64,000 nucleotides of DNA from JALYNX01 sp040902845 (GTDB lineage: Bacteria > Actinomycetota > Acidimicrobiia > Spongiisociales > ZC4RG35), in the NCBI GenBank assembly GCA_040902845.1, contig JBBDWM010000034.1:62001-126000 (forward strand), read 5' to 3'. This document shows, in pieces, positions 1 through 8,208 of this stretch. Under the pieces are notes generated by a model. It did no database searches. It was not told the origin of the DNA and saw nothing but the letters and a program-made list of their open reading frames with translations. The translations under genes and the position numbers were made by a program. How positions within the stretch are numbered: position 1 is the first letter of the stretch; each line of letters begins with the position of its first letter.

Positions 1-638
1 ACATCGCGTTGGCCTCGCTCAGACGCTGATCGTTTCCGGAGCCGCCGTCCTTTTCTTCATCTCGGAGACGGCCCACATGAACAGGGCGAGCACTGCGCCA
101 GTCCCCACATCATCCGATCCAGCAGGACCACGCCATCCTGGAGTTCGGTGAGCCGGTCTTCGGACATGACGGTGACCTGACCGAAGTCATCGGGCAACTT
201 GCCGCCGTCGGGGAGAACCCGTCTGATCGCCCTCACCGATGATGGGGATCACGTTGAGCCGGACCTCGCCCTCCTCAACTGACACGTTCGGGATCTCGGC
301 AAAGTTCCCCCGAAGCAAGGCAACGGTGCCCTCGTGGGCGGCACGGGCCAGCTTGGGGAGACCTGACTGGAATTCGGGCGACGCGACGAAACTGTCGATG
401 CGAGTGGTAATCCTGTTCTCGAGCCCGGAGGTGACGGTTGGCGCCAGGTTCTCCAGTGATGGGCGATCGAACGAATTCAGTGGCCCAGACTCCGATCGAA
501 CCGATGACGATACTCAACGAGGTCGCGACCACCAGAAGTCCGGTGACGATCCGGCGACCCCGCCCTCCCCCCGCTCTTGGCGTCGTAGCCAGAGGCAAAT
601 TGGGGATCGGTTGCCTGCGGACCTTCGCTGACGGTCAT
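1..638 (-). pseudogene. Frameshifted integral membrane protein gene, runs off window start
   Basis: Reading leftward from an ATG at 638, the protein matches in pieces a family of actinobacterial membrane proteins with an N-terminal transmembrane helix and a long extracytoplasmic helical domain. One frame gives the helix (IVTGLLVVATSLSIVIGSIG, about 555-495). A second gives a segment starting SLENLAPTVTSGLENRITTR and running to VRLNVIPIIGE (about 460-235). A third gives LPDDFGQVTVMSEDRLTELQ (about 195-135). At least three frame changes are needed, one near a G-rich run at about 560-575. Each piece is too family-like to be chance, so the gene is either decayed or the sequence near this end has indel errors. 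The beginning of the window cuts the 3-prime end. Function unknown. Confidence 0.6.
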
Positions 639-770
639 CGGTACTCGCTTCCCAGGTCGGGGCCGAGGACTCTATTGTTCGAAGATCAGCCCGCCAGTGG
701 GCACGAGCACCCTCAAAGGGTCGTGTAGGTTGCTCGGGTTCACAGTTGGATCTCATCGAAAGGAACGAGG

Positions 771-1187
771 ATGGCTCACCAAGCGGGTGGCGGATACAGC
801 GGGCCTCCGGCGATGGCGATCGGCGCAATCATGTTCGCCGGGATCATGATGGCCATGAATGGGATCTTTTCCGCGATTGTGGGGCTGGTCGCCCTGGCCA
901 AGGATGACTTCTACGTCGTGCTCCCCAACTACGTGCTCGAGTTGGATTCCACGACGTGGGGATGGATCCACCTCATAGCGGGGATCGTGGTGGCGCTGGC
1001 CGGGTTCGCCGTCCTCACCGGCAAGACTTGGGCCCGGGTGGTGGGAATCCTGGTGGCGTCGTTGAGCGCCATCGCCAACTTTGCTTTCATCCCGTACTAC
1101 CCGATTTGGTCACTTCTGATCATCGCCATCGATGTGGTCGTGATCTGGGCGCTGGCCACCCACGGCCGTCAGATGTCCCCGGTCTAG
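771..1187 (+). CDS. Small four-helix membrane protein, DUF7144-like
   Basis: A 138-residue protein with four predicted transmembrane segments at about residues 14-42, 62-82, 87-106 and 111-130, and short polar loops. The pattern, including a WGWIHL segment ahead of helix 2 and GKTWARVVGI between helices 2 and 3, resembles the DUF7144 family common in actinobacteria; that assignment is from recognition only. The start is supported by a purine-rich ribosome site (AAAGGAACGAGG) ending just before the ATG. It stands alone and converges on korB across a 34-bp palindromic terminator. The role is unknown; similar proteins are often annotated only as membrane proteins. Confidence 0.8.
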   Translation: MAHQAGGGYSGPPAMAIGAIMFAGIMMAMNGIFSAIVGLVALAKDDFYVVLPNYVLELDSTTWGWIHLIAGIVVALAGFAVLTGKTWARVVGILVASLSAIANFAFIPYYPIWSLLIIAIDVVVIWALATHGRQMSPV

Positions 1188-1209
1188 AGCTTTTTCTCCC
1201 TCGTTCTGT

Positions 1210-1243
1210 ATGCAGGGCGTCACGCATGCGTGACGCCCTGCAT
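1210..1243. terminator. Perfect 34-bp palindrome between convergent genes
   Basis: The 17-base half site ATGCAGGGCGTCACGCA at 1210-1226 is followed directly by its reverse complement to 1243. It lies 23 bp after the stop of the DUF7144-like gene and 17 bp before the end of korB, so it can act as a bidirectional transcription terminator. There is no long T tract on either side. A dyad-symmetric protein site is the alternative. Confidence 0.6.
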
Positions 1244-1259
1244 TAGGAATGAGATGAGG

Positions 1260-2288
1260 TCAGCCGCCGTTGGCGCTCGGGTCCTTGACCGTCCAGGTGC
1301 CATGGCTGGCGATCAGCTTGGACAGGTCTCCTTCGCCGGCCTTCTCCCTGGCCGTCTCAATCTGGGCGGTCATCTGGGCCTCGTAGACGGGGCGCTTCAC
1401 ATTGCGAAAGATGCCAAGGGGCGTCGGCCCGTAAGGACCATGGGACAGTCGGCTGAGGGTGAATGCAACTGAGGGGTCGGGTCGGGTCGGGTCATGGACC
1501 AGGATGGCGCCGGGGTCCACCGATGAGCTGTCCACGACGGTGGCCTGCCCGTTGCGCAACACCACAGCCTTGGCCCCCTCATCGAACACGATCGGCTTGC
1601 CCGGCTCGAGGTCGATGCGGTTGTGGACCCGTTCCTCCTTGCCCGTCAACTGGATGAACGCCTTGTCGTTGAACACATTGCAGTTCTGGTAGATCTCGAC
1701 GAAGGCCGAGCCTTCGTGCTCATAGGCGGCGCGGAGAATGGCCTCGGTGTGGTTGCGATCCATGTCGAGGGTCCGGGCTACAAAGCTGGCCTCGGCCCCG
1801 AGCGCCAGCGACACCGGGTTGAACGGGTAGTCGATGGACCCGAATGGGGTCGACTTGGTTTGCTTGCCCAACTCAGAAGTCGGTGAGTACTGACCTTTGG
1901 TGAGACCGTAGATCTGGTTGTTGAACAACAGGATCTTCAGGTTGATGTTCCGGCGCAGAGCGTGGATGAGATGGTTACCACCGATCGAGAGGCCGTCGCC
2001 GTCACCGGTGATGACCCAAACCGAGAGGTCGGGGCGGGTGGTAGCCACACCCGAGGCGATGGCAGGTGCCCGACCGTGGATGGAGTGCATGCCATAGGTG
2101 TTCATGTAATAGGGGAAACGGGATGCGCACCCGATGCCCGAGACGAAGACAAACTCCTCGCGAGGACGGCCCAGCCCGGCAAGGAACTGCTGGACCGATG
2201 CCAGGATGGTGTAGTCCCCGCAACCGGGGCACCACCGCACCTCCTGGTCGGTTTGGAAGTCGGCACGGGTGTACGTCGGGGCGGTCAC
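1260..2288 (-). CDS. korB: 2-oxoacid:ferredoxin oxidoreductase, beta subunit
   Basis: This 342-residue protein is the thiamine-pyrophosphate-binding subunit of a 2-oxoacid:ferredoxin oxidoreductase, most like 2-oxoglutarate:ferredoxin oxidoreductase (2-oxoglutarate + CoA + oxidised ferredoxin to succinyl-CoA). The N-terminal WCPGCGDY motif (about residues 19-26), GIGCASR, and the TPP/Mg motif starting GDGDGLSIGGNHLIHALRRN followed by NNQIYGLTKGQ identify it. The start overlaps the korA stop by 4 bp, so the two subunits are translationally coupled and probably made in equal amounts. It most likely feeds the TCA cycle in place of the classical dehydrogenase complex; this is inference, and substrate specificity cannot be read directly. 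Confidence 0.9.
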   Translation of the reverse strand: MTAPTYTRADFQTDQEVRWCPGCGDYTILASVQQFLAGLGRPREEFVFVSGIGCASRFPYYMNTYGMHSIHGRAPAIASGVATTRPDLSVWVITGDGDGLSIGGNHLIHALRRNINLKILLFNNQIYGLTKGQYSPTSELGKQTKSTPFGSIDYPFNPVSLALGAEASFVARTLDMDRNHTEAILRAAYEHEGSAFVEIYQNCNVFNDKAFIQLTGKEERVHNRIDLEPGKPIVFDEGAKAVVLRNGQATVVDSSSVDPGAILVHDPTRPDPSVAFTLSRLSHGPYGPTPLGIFRNVKRPVYEAQMTAQIETAREKAGEGDLSKLIASHGTWTVKDPSANGG

Positions 2289-4156
2289 TTGATCATCTCC
2301 AGGATCTTCTCTTCTATCTCCGCGACCTTGAACGGCTCACCGGCAACCTTGTTCAGGCCTTTGACGTCGAGCAGGAACTCGGACCTGATCACCCTTCGAA
2401 GCTGACCGGTGTTCAGCTCTGGGATCAGGATCTGCTTGTAGGAATTGAGGACCTCTCCGAGATTCGTAGGCAACGGGTTGAGGTAACGCAGATGCGCAGT
2501 TGCCACCTTCTTGCCGCCGAGACGAACTCGACGGGCGGCGGCCCGGATCGAACCGTAGGTCGACCCCCATCCCAGAACCAGGATCTCGGCATCCGTCTCG
2601 CCGTTGACCTCGATTGGAGGTATGTCGTTGGCGATGTTGGCCACCTTCCAGGCCCGGGTATCGGTCATCAGCTGGTGGTTGGCAGGCTCGTATGACACGT
2701 TCCCGGTGATCGCCTCTTTCTCCAGGCCACCTATCCGATGCTCCAAGCCGGGCGTTCCCGGGATCGCCCAGGGGCGGGCAAAGGTGTCGACGTCCCGCAT
2801 ATAGGGGAGGAAGACACCGTCGGGCCCATTGGCGTACTTGGCGAACTCGACTGGGATCGGCTTCAGGCTCTTCACGTCAGGAAGCTTCCACGGCTCAGAG
2901 CCGTTGGCGATCTGGTTGTCGCTGAGAAGCAAGACCGGTGTCATGTACTTGAGGGCGAGCCGGGCGGCTTCGATCGCCATCCCGAAAGCGTCACTCGGTG
3001 ACGCGGCGGCGATCACCGGGATGGGTGACTCGCCGTGACGGCCATAGAGCGAGAACAGGAGATCGGACTGTTCGGGCTTGGTGGGAAGGCCGGTGGAAGG
3101 GCCACCCCGCTGGACGTTGATCACGATCAGAGGGAGCTCCATCATGAACGCCAGCGAGATCGACTCGCTCTTCAGGGCGATTCCCGGGCCGGACGATCCG
3201 GTGACCGCAAGATTTCCGGCGAAGGCGGCGCCGATGGCCGCCCCCGCTCCGGCGATCTCGTCTTCCGCTTGGAAAGTGCGGACACCGAAATTCTTGTGTC
3301 GCGACAGCTCGTGGAGGATGTCGGAGGCCGGTGTGATCGGATAGGACCCATAGAAGAGCGGCAGCCCTGACAGCTTGGAGGCCGCAATCAGACCCCAGGC
3401 CAGCGCCGAGTTCCCATTGATGTTGGTGTAGGTCCCGGGCTCGAGGGCAGCCGGCTTGACCACGAAGGTGGTTCTGGTTGCTTCGGTGGCCTCACCAAGG
3501 GTGTAACCGGCCTGGAAGGCTGCGATGTTGGCGGCCGCCACCTCCGGCGTATTGGAGAACTTCTTCCGTGCCCATTCGATGGTGGGTTCGGTGGGGCGGT
3601 GGAACAGCCAGGCCAAAAGCCCTAGGGCAAGGAAGTTCTTGGAGCGAAGGACACTCCGTCCGCTTACACCGGAGTCCTTGACGGCCTCTTTGGTCAGCTC
3701 GTCCATGGGGACCTTGATCACCCGATACCCATCGAGGGTTCCGTCGTCGAGCGGGTCGGTCTCGTATCCGGCCTTGGCCAGGTTTCGCTCGTCGAAGGCG
3801 TCGGTGTTGACCACCAGGGTGCCCCCCTGACGAAGATCCTTGAGGTTCTTCTTGAGCGCCGCAGGGTTCATCGCCACCAGGCAATCGGGTTGGTCCCCGG
3901 CGGTCAAAATGTCGAAATCGGCGATCTGGACCTGGAAACTGGATACCCCGGGGAGGGTCCCGGCGGGGGCCCGGATCTCTGCGGGGAACGAGGGCAGAGT
4001 TGCCAGGTCGTTGCCGAACAACGCGCTGGCGTCGGTGAATCTCGATCCGGCCACCTGCATACCGTCACCGGAGTCTCCGGCGAATCGGATGACGACCTTG
4101 TCGAAGGTCTCCGTCTTGGCAGTTTCAGGTTTTACCGTGGCGATCTGCTCAGCCAC
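2285..4156 (-). CDS. korA: 2-oxoacid:ferredoxin oxidoreductase, fused gamma-alpha subunit
   Basis: A 623-residue partner of korB. The N-terminal 200 residues are the gamma domain (RFAGDSGDGMQVAGSRF, then PSFPAEIRAPAG), followed by the alpha pyrimidine-binding domain (NGNSALAWGLIAASKLSG, YPITPASDILHEL, FQAEDEIAGAGAAIGA, ITGSSGPG-like segment). Such gamma-alpha fusions are normal for KorA-type enzymes. The start is GTG at 4156 with AAGGA about 14 nt upstream, an unusually long spacing. It is the first gene of a two-gene operon, and the 121 bp upstream contains an AT-rich GATAAAATAG candidate -10 box on this strand (about 4254-4263). Catalysis is cytoplasmic and needs ferredoxin. Confidence 0.9.
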   Translation of the reverse strand: MAEQIATVKPETAKTETFDKVVIRFAGDSGDGMQVAGSRFTDASALFGNDLATLPSFPAEIRAPAGTLPGVSSFQVQIADFDILTAGDQPDCLVAMNPAALKKNLKDLRQGGTLVVNTDAFDERNLAKAGYETDPLDDGTLDGYRVIKVPMDELTKEAVKDSGVSGRSVLRSKNFLALGLLAWLFHRPTEPTIEWARKKFSNTPEVAAANIAAFQAGYTLGEATEATRTTFVVKPAALEPGTYTNINGNSALAWGLIAASKLSGLPLFYGSYPITPASDILHELSRHKNFGVRTFQAEDEIAGAGAAIGAAFAGNLAVTGSSGPGIALKSESISLAFMMELPLIVINVQRGGPSTGLPTKPEQSDLLFSLYGRHGESPIPVIAAASPSDAFGMAIEAARLALKYMTPVLLLSDNQIANGSEPWKLPDVKSLKPIPVEFAKYANGPDGVFLPYMRDVDTFARPWAIPGTPGLEHRIGGLEKEAITGNVSYEPANHQLMTDTRAWKVANIANDIPPIEVNGETDAEILVLGWGSTYGSIRAAARRVRLGGKKVATAHLRYLNPLPTNLGEVLNSYKQILIPELNTGQLRRVIRSEFLLDVKGLNKVAGEPFKVAEIEEKILEMIK

Positions 4157-4277
4157 TTTTTGTTCACATCCTTATTGGTTGTCTTGGGGCGCGCACACCA
4201 GATCCATTGAACACCTGGTCTGTCGATAGGGTCGGGATCTCGGTGGCTCGCTAGACCTATTTTATCGACCCCGAGGG

Positions 4278-5564
4278 CTACTCAGGTTTAACAGTTGGAG
4301 ACACGAATCCGACCATTCCTCTTTTTTCCAGTTCTCGGCCGAATCCGAGGAGAGTCGGCTCAGAGCCCCGGCGCCCAATCGCCTGCAGGGACACTGGCGG
4401 GGTTCCCGCGCCCAGCAGCGGCAGGGCGATGGCGGGATGGAGGGCGTGGTTGACCAACGACGTGAACCAGGAGAGCACGACGACGTGGTGCAGGTCTCCG
4501 ATCGTGTCGACACCGATTACCTTGCGCATCACCGGCACTGTTGGCGTGATAAGCAGGTCGACTGTCTCGAAGGCATCGGCGAAACGACTGCGGACCATGT
4601 GCTGCCAGGTCCGCCCTGCCGCCGACTCATCGGCCGTGACACTCTCACAGTCCTCGAGTCTGGCAGCCACATCGTCACCGTAGGGGAGACCCTCGGCCCG
4701 GAACGCCCGGTGGACATCGGTGATCTCCTCTGCGATCGCGAAGATGATCTCGCGGCCCGGCAACACATCGGGAACCTGCAGTGGATGCACGTCATGGCCG
4801 AGCTCTGTGAGTTGTTCGATCGCCGTGGTGAAGGCCGAGTCGACCTGATGGTCCATGGGCGCTTCGTCGTACCAGGGTTGCGGGACTCCGATTCGAAGCG
4901 GGCTCCGGGCGGGCTTCGCCGTGTTGTCACCCGACAACACCCGGTAGGCGATGTCGAGGTTCACAATGGAGTCGGCCAATGGGCCGACGGTGTCGATCGA
5001 GGGGACGAGGGGGAAAACACCGTCGAGGGGGATCCGCCCGTGGGTCACCTTGAGGCCGAAGCAACCGCATAACGCGGCCGGGACCCGGACCGAACCTCCA
5101 GTGTCGGTGCCGATCGCGATTGGGGTGATAGTCGCGGCCACCGCCGCACCGGACCCGCCGGATGACCCGCCGGGAGAGGTGGTGGGGTTCCAGGGGTTGT
5201 GCACCGGCCCGAAATGGGGGTTTTCGCTGGAGAACCCGAAGGCAAACTCGTGGAGGCCGGTTCGCCCGACGATGACTGCTCCGGCCCGCTCCAGTCGTTC
5301 CACCGCCGTCGCGCTGCTGGTCGCCTCATGGCGATAGAAGGCGGAGCCACAGGTCGTGACCCGGCCTCGATGGTCGAAGAGATCTTTCAGACCTACCGGG
5401 ATCCCGGCCAGGGGTCTGGCGTCGTCACCGTTCTCCACAGAGACATCGATCTCGGCCGCGCAGGCCAATGCCCGCTCGTCATCGATCTGGGTGAAGGCGT
5501 TGAGAGTGGGCTGGGTGGCGTTCGCTGCATCGAGCGCCTGCTGAACACGGCTGACGGCGGACAC
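4278..5564 (-). CDS. Amidase signature family hydrolase
   Basis: A 428-residue amidase with the full Ser-cisSer-Lys triad of the amidase signature family: Lys60 in GLKDLFD, the glycine/serine stretch PGGSSGGSG (cis-Ser about 135), and nucleophile Ser158 in GTDTGGSVR. These enzymes hydrolyse linear amides. The sequence does not define the substrate, and no partner GatB or GatC is nearby, so a role as tRNA amidotransferase GatA is unlikely. The start is GTG at 5564. A stem-loop lies only 10 nt upstream of it (5574-5591), and the DUF3048 gene precedes it on the same strand, so read-through across hairpins may control expression. Confidence 0.85.
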   Translation of the reverse strand: MSAVSRVQQALDAANATQPTLNAFTQIDDERALACAAEIDVSVENGDDARPLAGIPVGLKDLFDHRGRVTTCGSAFYRHEATSSATAVERLERAGAVIVGRTGLHEFAFGFSSENPHFGPVHNPWNPTTSPGGSSGGSGAAVAATITPIAIGTDTGGSVRVPAALCGCFGLKVTHGRIPLDGVFPLVPSIDTVGPLADSIVNLDIAYRVLSGDNTAKPARSPLRIGVPQPWYDEAPMDHQVDSAFTTAIEQLTELGHDVHPLQVPDVLPGREIIFAIAEEITDVHRAFRAEGLPYGDDVAARLEDCESVTADESAAGRTWQHMVRSRFADAFETVDLLITPTVPVMRKVIGVDTIGDLHHVVVLSWFTSLVNHALHPAIALPLLGAGTPPVSLQAIGRRGSEPTLLGFGRELEKRGMVGFVSPTVKPE

Positions 5565-5573
5565 AAAGGACGA

Positions 5574-5657
5574 CCATAGCTTACGCTATGGCCGCCGTTC
5601 TACGTTCTGCGTAATGCGTAATGCGTATGGCTTAGAACGGAGCTGACGGAGTCAGCT
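5574..5657 (-). terminator. Cluster of three stem-loops between DUF3048 and amidase genes
   Basis: Three inverted repeats sit back to back: CCATAGC/GCTATGG at 5574-5580 and 5585-5591, CCGTTCTA/TAGAACGG at 5595-5602 and 5633-5640, and AGCTGAC/GTCAGCT at 5641-5647 and 5651-5657. The loop of the middle one holds a short direct repeat, TGCGTAA, about three copies. The cluster follows the DUF3048 stop and precedes the amidase start. It is therefore a terminator for the first gene and possibly an attenuator for the second. No T tract is visible. Confidence 0.45.
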
Positions 5658-6742
5658 CAGTCGATGATGAGCCCGGTGCTGTCCGGCACAAGCGAGATCC
5701 ACACCTGGCCAGGCGGGACCTGGATCGTGTCTCCATTCATGTCCGTGAGGGCGAACCATTCGGTTATCTCGTCGCGCTGCCACGTGCCTTCGACCACCTT
5801 GCCCTCTGCGAAGACATAGGCCAACCCAGTTCCCGCAGTTCGGCTGGCGGGCAGATTCCCGACCGAGAACTGTTCTACGAACAGGGCGACGAGGACCGGG
5901 AAGCCGATCTGACCCTCCTGGCCATCCTCGGTGCGCCAGCTCGATACCTTCCCGCCGAGTGTGCGCAGCCATGTTGCGCTTGCCTCATCCCATGTCCACT
6001 CCACAGGGTTGGCCAGGAAGTCGATCGCAACCCGGCTCGCGGCTCGGGCGTCGTCGCGCATAGGCCCGAACTCCCACATCGGGCCGTCTATCGGCTCGTC
6101 GGGATAACCCTGTGCGTCTGCGTACTCACGCAGCAGGATCGTGTTGGTGAAGAGGTCGTGCGGTGCGCTTCGCCCCGAGACCCGGAAAGTGGCCGGCTCG
6201 ACCTCACCGATCAGGTGGATGCCCACCGAGCTGATCATGGTCTGCACCCAGCTCTGGGCGCCGGAGATGGCGAAGCTCGGCTCGTTGAAGTAGGCGAGGA
6301 GCGTCTGGTCGGTCGGACGTCCAGAACGCATCGGCCCCAGAAAATCGGTATCACTCTGCTGCCACATCGAGATGAAGCGGGTCACCCCTTCGACCATGAG
6401 CTCGATGACGGCGTCGGCCTGCTCGATGCCGGCGTGGGGCCTGGCGTTGGGGTGGTTGTCGACTTTCACCGCGAGGAGACGGCGATTCAGAAGGTCGGGG
6501 TCATCTACCGGCAAACCGTTGATCTGGGACGTATCGCCACCGACGGTCGTTGTCGTCGCCTCGCTCGTCGTGGTCGCGGCTGTTGTCGTGGTGGTGGCCG
6601 GGGCCTCGCTAGTAGTGGTCGTGACATCCGGCTCGGCGTTGGCCGTCATGAAGATCGCCGCTCCGGCACCGAGAATGACGACCACGATGGCAATGGACAG
6701 AACTTTCCGGGAGCGCACGAACTCGGAGACTCTTGACCACAT
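5657..6742 (-). CDS. DUF3048 (YerB-like) envelope protein
   Basis: A 361-residue extracytoplasmic protein. It has an N-terminal signal anchor (about residues 13-31), a threonine-rich linker (about 38-68), and a DUF3048 domain starting at NGLPVDDPDLLNRRLLAVKV with the family's DNHPNARPH and GPMRSGRPTD motifs. The function of DUF3048 (YerB of Bacillus) is not established beyond cell-envelope location. The ATG at 6742 lies 8 nt downstream of a TACTCT box on this strand, with no evident ribosome site. The linker resembles those of other exported proteins in the window. Confidence 0.8.
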   Translation of the reverse strand: MWSRVSEFVRSRKVLSIAIVVVILGAGAAIFMTANAEPDVTTTTSEAPATTTTTAATTTSEATTTTVGGDTSQINGLPVDDPDLLNRRLLAVKVDNHPNARPHAGIEQADAVIELMVEGVTRFISMWQQSDTDFLGPMRSGRPTDQTLLAYFNEPSFAISGAQSWVQTMISSVGIHLIGEVEPATFRVSGRSAPHDLFTNTILLREYADAQGYPDEPIDGPMWEFGPMRDDARAASRVAIDFLANPVEWTWDEASATWLRTLGGKVSSWRTEDGQEGQIGFPVLVALFVEQFSVGNLPASRTAGTGLAYVFAEGKVVEGTWQRDEITEWFALTDMNGDTIQVPPGQVWISLVPDSTGLIID

Positions 6743-6770
6743 GGGGCAGCAGAGTATCGCCCCTGGTTTC

Positions 6771-7172
6771 TTAGACCACCAACACCCCGCCGGTTATCTG
6801 CAGCTCGGGCATGGCCTCGTCCGCCTGGTCGACAGAGATCGCGAATTCGATTCCTTCGGCGTTGGAGCGCAGCACATAGATGGCGTCAATGTTGACTCGG
6901 GCGTCGGCCAGCAGCCTGGTGAGGCGAGCCAGCTCACCGGGGCGGTGGGGAAGTTGGGCCGTGAGCACAGTGTGCTCCTCATTGATGAGGGCGGCCTCGT
7001 CGAGAACACGCCGGGTGGTGGCCGCGTCGTCCACGATCAGTCGGACCGTTCCCTCTCCATTGTGACCGTACGCCGCGAGCGCCTCGATATTGACCCCGAA
7101 GGCGGCGAGGGCTTCGGTCAACGAGGCGAGTCTGCCCGGACGGTTTTCCATCTGGACGATGAACTCGGTCAT
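6771..7172 (-). CDS. Tandem ACT-domain protein
   Basis: A 133-residue protein made only of two ACT domains, about residues 4-70 (FIVQMENRPGRLASLTEALA) and 71-133 (LTAQLPHRPGELARLTRLLA), each with the glycine-containing ligand-binding turn NRPG or HRPG. ACT domains bind amino acids or similar small molecules to control metabolic enzymes. No catalytic domain is attached, so this is probably a stand-alone sensor; its partner is not identifiable here. The ATG at 7172 has no ribosome site but has TAGAGT seven bases upstream, consistent with leaderless transcription. Confidence 0.8.
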   Translation of the reverse strand: MTEFIVQMENRPGRLASLTEALAAFGVNIEALAAYGHNGEGTVRLIVDDAATTRRVLDEAALINEEHTVLTAQLPHRPGELARLTRLLADARVNIDAIYVLRSNAEGIEFAISVDQADEAMPELQITGGVLVV

Positions 7173-7179
7173 GGTTCGG

Positions 7180-7185
7180 ACTCTA
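7180..7185 (-). promoter_or_regulatory. Candidate leaderless -10 box for the ACT-domain gene
   Basis: On the minus strand TAGAGT (7185-7180) is followed by 7 nt and the ATG at 7172. This matches the TANNNT plus 6-7 nt arrangement seen before other starts in the window. Confidence 0.4.
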
Positions 7186-7188
7186 CGC

Positions 7189-8151
7189 CTAGTTGATGAG
7201 TGTGTGACCCGACATTGGGTCGGGGGGCTCGACCCTGCCCCGGGTCGCCAGGTAGCGGTGCCAGATCAGTCGGGCCGCCACGGCTCTCACCGGGCGCCAC
7301 GGCGCGGACAGGATCTCTAACTCCTCGGGGGTGGGGACTGTCTCCAGCCCGAGCGCCTCCATGACTCCGACCTGGAGAGCCCGGTCCCCAAGGGGGAAGA
7401 TGTCTGGCAGCCGCAGGGCAGAGAGCAGGTAGGCATCGGCGGTCCACAGCCCGATCCCTTTGATCGCCATCAATCGCTCGCGGGCTTCCGCCTCGCCGAT
7501 GTGTGCGAGTGCGGGCAGGTCGAGCTTGCCGGTCAATACGGCATCGGCGAGCCCTAGCAGATACTCCGATTTCTGACGGGTGACCCCGATCGATCGCAAT
7601 CCGTCGTCTCCGTCCCCGAGCACGGTCCCGGCCGTCACCGTGCCAACCAGGTCGAGGAGGCGGCGGAACATGGCGGCACCTGATTCCAGGGAAACCTGTT
7701 GCTCGAGGATCAAGAGGACCAGCGTGGAGAACCCCGGCTCCCGCTGCCAGAACGGGGGCAACCCACATTCGTCGAGGATGAGCCCTAGCGCCGGGTCCTC
7801 TTCGCCGAGAAGAGCGGCAGCTTCGCTGAAGGTGTGCGCGTCGAGGTGGGTGACCTGGGCCCAAAGTTGGTCGAGTTGGATCGGTCCCAACGTCCGCGAG
7901 TCGGCGCGGGTCACGTTTGAGTTGTCCGATATGACCCAGGTCTCGTTGTCACCGAGGCGACGATCTCCGACCATCTCCCCGGGCCCGGCTGTCATTCGCT
8001 TCACCAACCAGAAGTCCTTGTGCCCGGGGTGGGGGAACACAACGACCTCTCCGTTTACCGGCGGTCGCGAATCGGTGGCGACGAATTCCTCGCCCGGAAT
8101 GAGGGTGGGGAGCATCGACTCCTCGGCGACTCGGAACCTGCGCATTGACAT
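7189..8151 (-). CDS. Fusion of SodX-type signal peptidase and DNA-3-methyladenine glycosylase
   Basis: One 320-residue frame joins two unrelated families. Residues about 1-97 resemble the nickel-SOD maturation protease SodX, an S26-like peptidase: Ser12 in ESMLPTL, Lys51 in WLVKRM, then WVISDNSNVTRADSRTLGPI. Residues about 100-310 are an HhH-GPD glycosylase of the AlkA class: EPGFSTLVLLILEQQVSL, the hairpin KGIGLWTADAYLL and catalytic Asp256 in PLGDRAL. The first half would remove the leader peptide of the NiSOD encoded divergently 51 bp away; the second would excise alkylated bases. A GTG at 7854 (residue 100) could start a separate glycosylase, but no stop separates the halves. The start is ATG at 8151 or 8145. 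Confidence 0.85.
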   Translation of the reverse strand: MSMRRFRVAEESMLPTLIPGEEFVATDSRPPVNGEVVVFPHPGHKDFWLVKRMTAGPGEMVGDRRLGDNETWVISDNSNVTRADSRTLGPIQLDQLWAQVTHLDAHTFSEAAALLGEEDPALGLILDECGLPPFWQREPGFSTLVLLILEQQVSLESGAAMFRRLLDLVGTVTAGTVLGDGDDGLRSIGVTRQKSEYLLGLADAVLTGKLDLPALAHIGEAEARERLMAIKGIGLWTADAYLLSALRLPDIFPLGDRALQVGVMEALGLETVPTPEELEILSAPWRPVRAVAARLIWHRYLATRGRVEPPDPMSGHTLIN

Positions 8152-8208
8152 CGCCGGGGAAGGGTATGGTCGGAATCACAGACCAGACAACAAGGAGTGT
8201 CAATGCGC
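8140..8208. promoter_or_regulatory. Divergent sodX/sodN promoter region with inverted repeat at both start codons
   Basis: GCGCATTGACA at 8140-8150 is repeated in reverse complement as TGTCAATGCGC at 8198-8208. Each arm covers the start codon of one gene (ATGTCAATG leftward, GTGTCAATG rightward). The arms therefore place identical translation-start sequence on the two transcripts and could also be an operator. TTGACA (8145-8150) and TATGGT (8165-8170) face rightward but are only 14 bp apart, so a canonical promoter is doubtful. sodN has a clear AAGGAG at 8192-8197. Confidence 0.45.

Noticed and set aside
4157..4277. Possible riboswitch ahead of korA
   Set aside because: Only a short ACCAG/CTGGT pairing is visible; no known riboswitch core fits.
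5604..5630. Tandem TGCGTAA repeats considered as a CRISPR or iteron array
   Set aside because: About three 7-bp copies without spacers, located in a hairpin loop between genes; far too short for either.
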